Part shown: in pieces, positions 4,302 to 6,843 of the stretch
Layout: each line of letters begins with the position of its first letter
Position numbering within the stretch: position 1 is the stretch's first letter
DNA from: Oscillospiraceae bacterium
GTDB lineage: Bacteria; Bacillota; Clostridia; Oscillospirales; Ruminococcaceae
Assembly (NCBI GenBank): GCA_016302655.1
Contig: JAEDNF010000087.1
Coordinates: forward strand, 1-6,843
DNA length: 6,843 bases
Direction of reading: 5' to 3'
Notes under the pieces: generated by a model
What the model saw: the letters and a program-made list of their open reading frames with translations, nothing else
The model's database searches: none
What the model was told of the DNA's origin: nothing
Translations under genes and position numbers: made by a program

Positions 4302-6707
4302 ATGGAAGAGAAAAAATATGATTTTGCCGCAATAGAGAGCAAGTGGCAGAAATATTGGGAAGAGCATCAGACATTCAAGGCTGAGAACGGAAGCAAGAAG
4401 CCGAAATTCTACGCTCTTGTAGAGTTCCCTTATCCGTCGGGTGCAGGTATGCACGTCGGACACATCAAGGCATACTCGGGCCTTGAAGTCGTAAGCCGCA
4501 AGAGAAGGCTCCAGGGCTACAATGTACTGTTCCCTATAGGCTTTGACGCATACGGCCTGCCCACAGAGAATACGGCAATCAAGACAGGCGTACATCCCAG
4601 AAAGGTAACCGACAACAATATTATAAAGTTTACTAATCAGTTAAAGCGTGTCGGCTTCTCGTTTGACTGGTCGAGAGTAATAGATACCACAGAAGAAAAG
4701 TATTATAAGTGGACTCAGTGGATATTCTTAAAGATGTTCGAGCATGGTCTTGTATTCAGGGATAAGACTCTTGTAAACTACTGCCCGAGCTGTAAGGTCG
4801 TACTTTCAAACGAGGACTCACAGGGCGGTCACTGCGACATCTGCCACAGCGAGATAGTACAGAAGACAAAAGAAGTCTGGTATCTCCGTATCACAGAATA
4901 CGCAGATAAACTGCTCCAGGGACTTGAAGAGGTAGATTATCTGCCTAATGTCAAGCTCCAGCAGCAGAACTGGATAGGCAAGTCAACAGGCGCTTTTGTA
5001 AACTTTACGATAAAAGAGAACGGCGAAAAACTGCGTATATACACTACCCGTCCCGATACGCTCTACGGCGTTACCTTTATGGTAATCGCTCCCGAGCATC
5101 CCATAATCCAGAAGTACAGAGATTCTATAAAGAATATAGCCGACCTTGACGCATACAAGGCTGAATGTGCAAAGAAGAGCGAGTTCGAGAGAACACAGCT
5201 TGTCAAGGACAAGACCGGCGTTAAGATAGACGGTCTCACCGCAGTAAATCCCGTAACAGGCAAGGAGATACCGATTTATATTTCCGACTATGTTATGATG
5301 GGCTACGGTACGGGAGCAATAATGGCAGTACCTGCACATGATACCCGTGACTATGATTTTGCTAAGAAGTTCGGCATTGATATAATCGAAGTAATCAAGG
5401 GCGGAGATATTTCAAAGGAAGCGTATACAGGCGACGGCGAAATGGTGAACTCCGGCGAGCTTAACGGCATCACAAACAAAAAGGAAGCTATCGAAAAGAT
5501 GCTCACCGTACTCGAGAAGCTCGGCTGTGGTGAAAAGGGCGTACAGTACAAGATGAAGGACTGGGCATTCAACCGTCAGAGATACTGGGGCGAGCCTATC
5601 CCGATAGTACACTGCCCCGACTGCGGAATTGTTCCCGTTCCTTATGAAGAGTTACCTCTTGAGCTTCCTCCCGTTGAAAACTTCCAGCCCGGACAGGACG
5701 GTGAAAGTCCGCTTGCAAAGATAGATTCTTTCGTTAACTGCAAGTGTCCCAAGTGCGGAAAGGACGCAAAGCGTGAGACGGATACAATGCCTCAGTGGGC
5801 AGGCTCAAGCTGGTACTTCCTGCGCTACTGCGATCCTAACAACGACAAGGAATTTGCTTCAAAAGAGGCGCTCCAATACTGGCTGCCTGTAGACTGGTAT
5901 AACGGCGGTATGGAGCATGTTACCCGTCATATGATATACTCACGCTTCTGGCACAAGTTCCTTTATGATATAGGCGAAGTGCCGACCGACGAGCCTTACG
6001 CAAAGCGTACCGCACAGGGACTTATCTTAGGTCCCGACGGCGAAAAGATGAGTAAGTCAAGAGGCAATGTTATAGATCCCAACGATGTGGTTGATGTATA
6101 CGGAGCAGATGTACTGCGTGTGTATGTTCTGTTCATGGGCGACTATGAGCAGGCGGCACCGTGGAATGACAGCAGTATGAAGGGCTGCAAGCGCTTCCTT
6201 GACCGTGTATGGAATCTTCAGAATATTCTTGTCAGAGGCGATGAATACTCCGACGAGCTGAGAGCTTCAATGCACAAGACTATCAAGAAGGTAAGCGATG
6301 ATATTGAGCAGATGAAGTTCAATACAGCTATTGCGGCTATGATGTCGCTGATAAACGAGATAACCGCACTCGGCAGAATAAACGACGCCGAGATGAAGTC
6401 GCTGCTTGTAATGCTCAATCCTTTTGCTCCGCATATCACCGAAGAGATGTACAACTCTCTCGGCTACGGCATACTGAATGAGACAGAGTGGGTAACTTAT
6501 GACGAGGCTCTGTGCGTTGACCAGACGGTTGAAATAGTAGTACAGCTTTGCGGCAAGATCAAGGCTCGTATAAATGTACCGAGCAATGCCGACAAGGACG
6601 AGCTTCTTAAGCTCGCTAAGGAGGCTATAGCTCAGTCACTTGAAGGCAAGACTATCCGCAAGGAGATAGTAGTACCCGGCAAGTTAGTCAACATCGTAGC
6701 TAATTAG
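4302..6707 (+). CDS. leuS: Leucyl-tRNA synthetase
   Basis: LeuRS, the class I aminoacyl-tRNA synthetase that joins leucine to tRNA-Leu in the cytoplasm. At 801 residues it is within, but at the short end of, bacterial LeuRS lengths. The signature HVGH (51-54) follows PYPSGAGM. A zinc-binding pair CPSC (161-164) and CDIC (178-181) lies in the insertion after it. The editing domain carries TTRPDT from 248 and the VPAHD segment with Asp347, the residue expected to hold the amino group of mischarged amino acids, so editing should be intact. A second Cys set (438, 441, 480, 482, 485) lies beside the MPQWAGSSWYF block. KMSKS is at 582-586, followed by the anticodon-binding and C-terminal domains. 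AGGA (4287-4290) is 11 nt before the ATG. The gene has its own consensus promoter and seems to be transcribed alone. It ends TAG-TGA-TAG, three stops in frame. Confidence 0.97.
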   Translation: MEEKKYDFAAIESKWQKYWEEHQTFKAENGSKKPKFYALVEFPYPSGAGMHVGHIKAYSGLEVVSRKRRLQGYNVLFPIGFDAYGLPTENTAIKTGVHPRKVTDNNIIKFTNQLKRVGFSFDWSRVIDTTEEKYYKWTQWIFLKMFEHGLVFRDKTLVNYCPSCKVVLSNEDSQGGHCDICHSEIVQKTKEVWYLRITEYADKLLQGLEEVDYLPNVKLQQQNWIGKSTGAFVNFTIKENGEKLRIYTTRPDTLYGVTFMVIAPEHPIIQKYRDSIKNIADLDAYKAECAKKSEFERTQLVKDKTGVKIDGLTAVNPVTGKEIPIYISDYVMMGYGTGAIMAVPAHDTRDYDFAKKFGIDIIEVIKGGDISKEAYTGDGEMVNSGELNGITNKKEAIEKMLTVLEKLGCGEKGVQYKMKDWAFNRQRYWGEPIPIVHCPDCGIVPVPYEELPLELPPVENFQPGQDGESPLAKIDSFVNCKCPKCGKDAKRETDTMPQWAGSSWYFLRYCDPNNDKEFASKEALQYWLPVDWYNGGMEHVTRHMIYSRFWHKFLYDIGEVPTDEPYAKRTAQGLILGPDGEKMSKSRGNVIDPNDVVDVYGADVLRVYVLFMGDYEQAAPWNDSSMKGCKRFLDRVWNLQNILVRGDEYSDELRASMHKTIKKVSDDIEQMKFNTAIAAMMSLINEITALGRINDAEMKSLLVMLNPFAPHITEEMYNSLGYGILNETEWVTYDEALCVDQTVEIVVQLCGKIKARINVPSNADKDELLKLAKEAIAQSLEGKTIRKEIVVPGKLVNIVAN

Positions 6708-6742
6708 TGATAGTATAAGGGGAGCAAAACAAAAGTTTCGGT

Positions 6743-6771
6743 CAAGCCTTTTCAAAGGCTTGCGGATTTTT
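6743..6771 (+). terminator. Probable leuS terminator
   Basis: CAAGCCTT (6743-6750) pairs with AAGGCTTG (6755-6762) around TTCA. Four bases, CGGA, then separate the stem from a five-T run (6767-6771). The stem is strong, but the offset T run makes it a weaker terminator than those at 455-497 and 2556-2597. It is also the first of a group of three hairpins. Confidence 0.6.
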
Positions 6772-6806
6772 AAGGCAGAGCCTTAAACCGCTCTCCGCAG
6801 AGAGCG
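6743..6806. repeat. Three consecutive hairpins after leuS
   Basis: Three perfect palindromes sit almost end to end: 6743-6762 (8-bp stem, loop TTCA), 6769-6787 (TTTAAGGC-AGA-GCCTTAAA) and 6789-6806 (CGCTCTC-CGCA-GAGAGCG). Their stems differ from one another. The GATGATATAC linker of the left-hand array is absent, so this is a different element. The rest of the window to 6843 shows no gene; a GAAAGG at 6833-6838 might be the ribosome binding site of a gene starting beyond the edge. Confidence 0.75.
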
Positions 6807-6843
6807 AAACACTCTTAGACAAAACGATTTTTGAAAGGTATAA

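Overview
The window looks like a chromosomal segment of an anaerobic, fibre-degrading Clostridia bacterium, most likely a Ruminococcus-type member of the Oscillospiraceae. The support is AGGAGG-type ribosome binding sites, near-consensus sigma-A promoters (TTGACA-N17-TATAAT), an RNase Y gene typical of Firmicutes, and a lipoprotein GH5 glucanase with a Ser/Thr-rich linker. The genus is an inference; no marker here is decisive.

Layout. Bases 1-454 hold no gene. They hold a dense array of at least 16 short, mutually different palindromes (stems of 4-7 bp, loops mostly 3 nt) spaced by a nearly constant linker, GATGATATAC or its reverse complement. A non-palindromic island lies at about 207-284. 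The array ends against a strong 19-bp terminator hairpin (455-497). That hairpin belongs to a minus-strand tRNA-Leu(CAA) gene (499-585) with its own consensus promoter (643-671). A divergent promoter (723-751) drives a roughly 180-nt leader and rny (940-2538, RNase Y). An intrinsic terminator follows rny and ends only 6 nt before the ribosome binding site of the next gene, a secreted lipoprotein cellulase/endoglucanase of family GH5 (2615-4189). Its linker is encoded by two kinds of in-frame DNA repeats. A perfect consensus promoter (4217-4245), whose -35 box lies inside a 9-bp inverted repeat, drives leuS (4302-6707, leucyl-tRNA synthetase). leuS ends in three consecutive in-frame stop codons. 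Three hairpins in a row (6743-6806) follow, and no complete gene is seen after them.

Function. The protein genes are ordinary: mRNA decay (RNase Y), plant-polymer hydrolysis (GH5) and leucine charging of tRNA (LeuRS). Each appears to be an independent or loosely coupled transcription unit. A leucine tRNA and its synthetase are both present, but on opposite strands and about 3.7 kb apart, so this is probably chance.

Most notable are the non-coding parts. The palindrome array inverts CRISPR logic: the short linker is constant and the variable unit is itself a self-complementary hairpin. The hairpin trio after leuS may be a second repeat family. I cannot say from the sequence alone whether either family is already catalogued.
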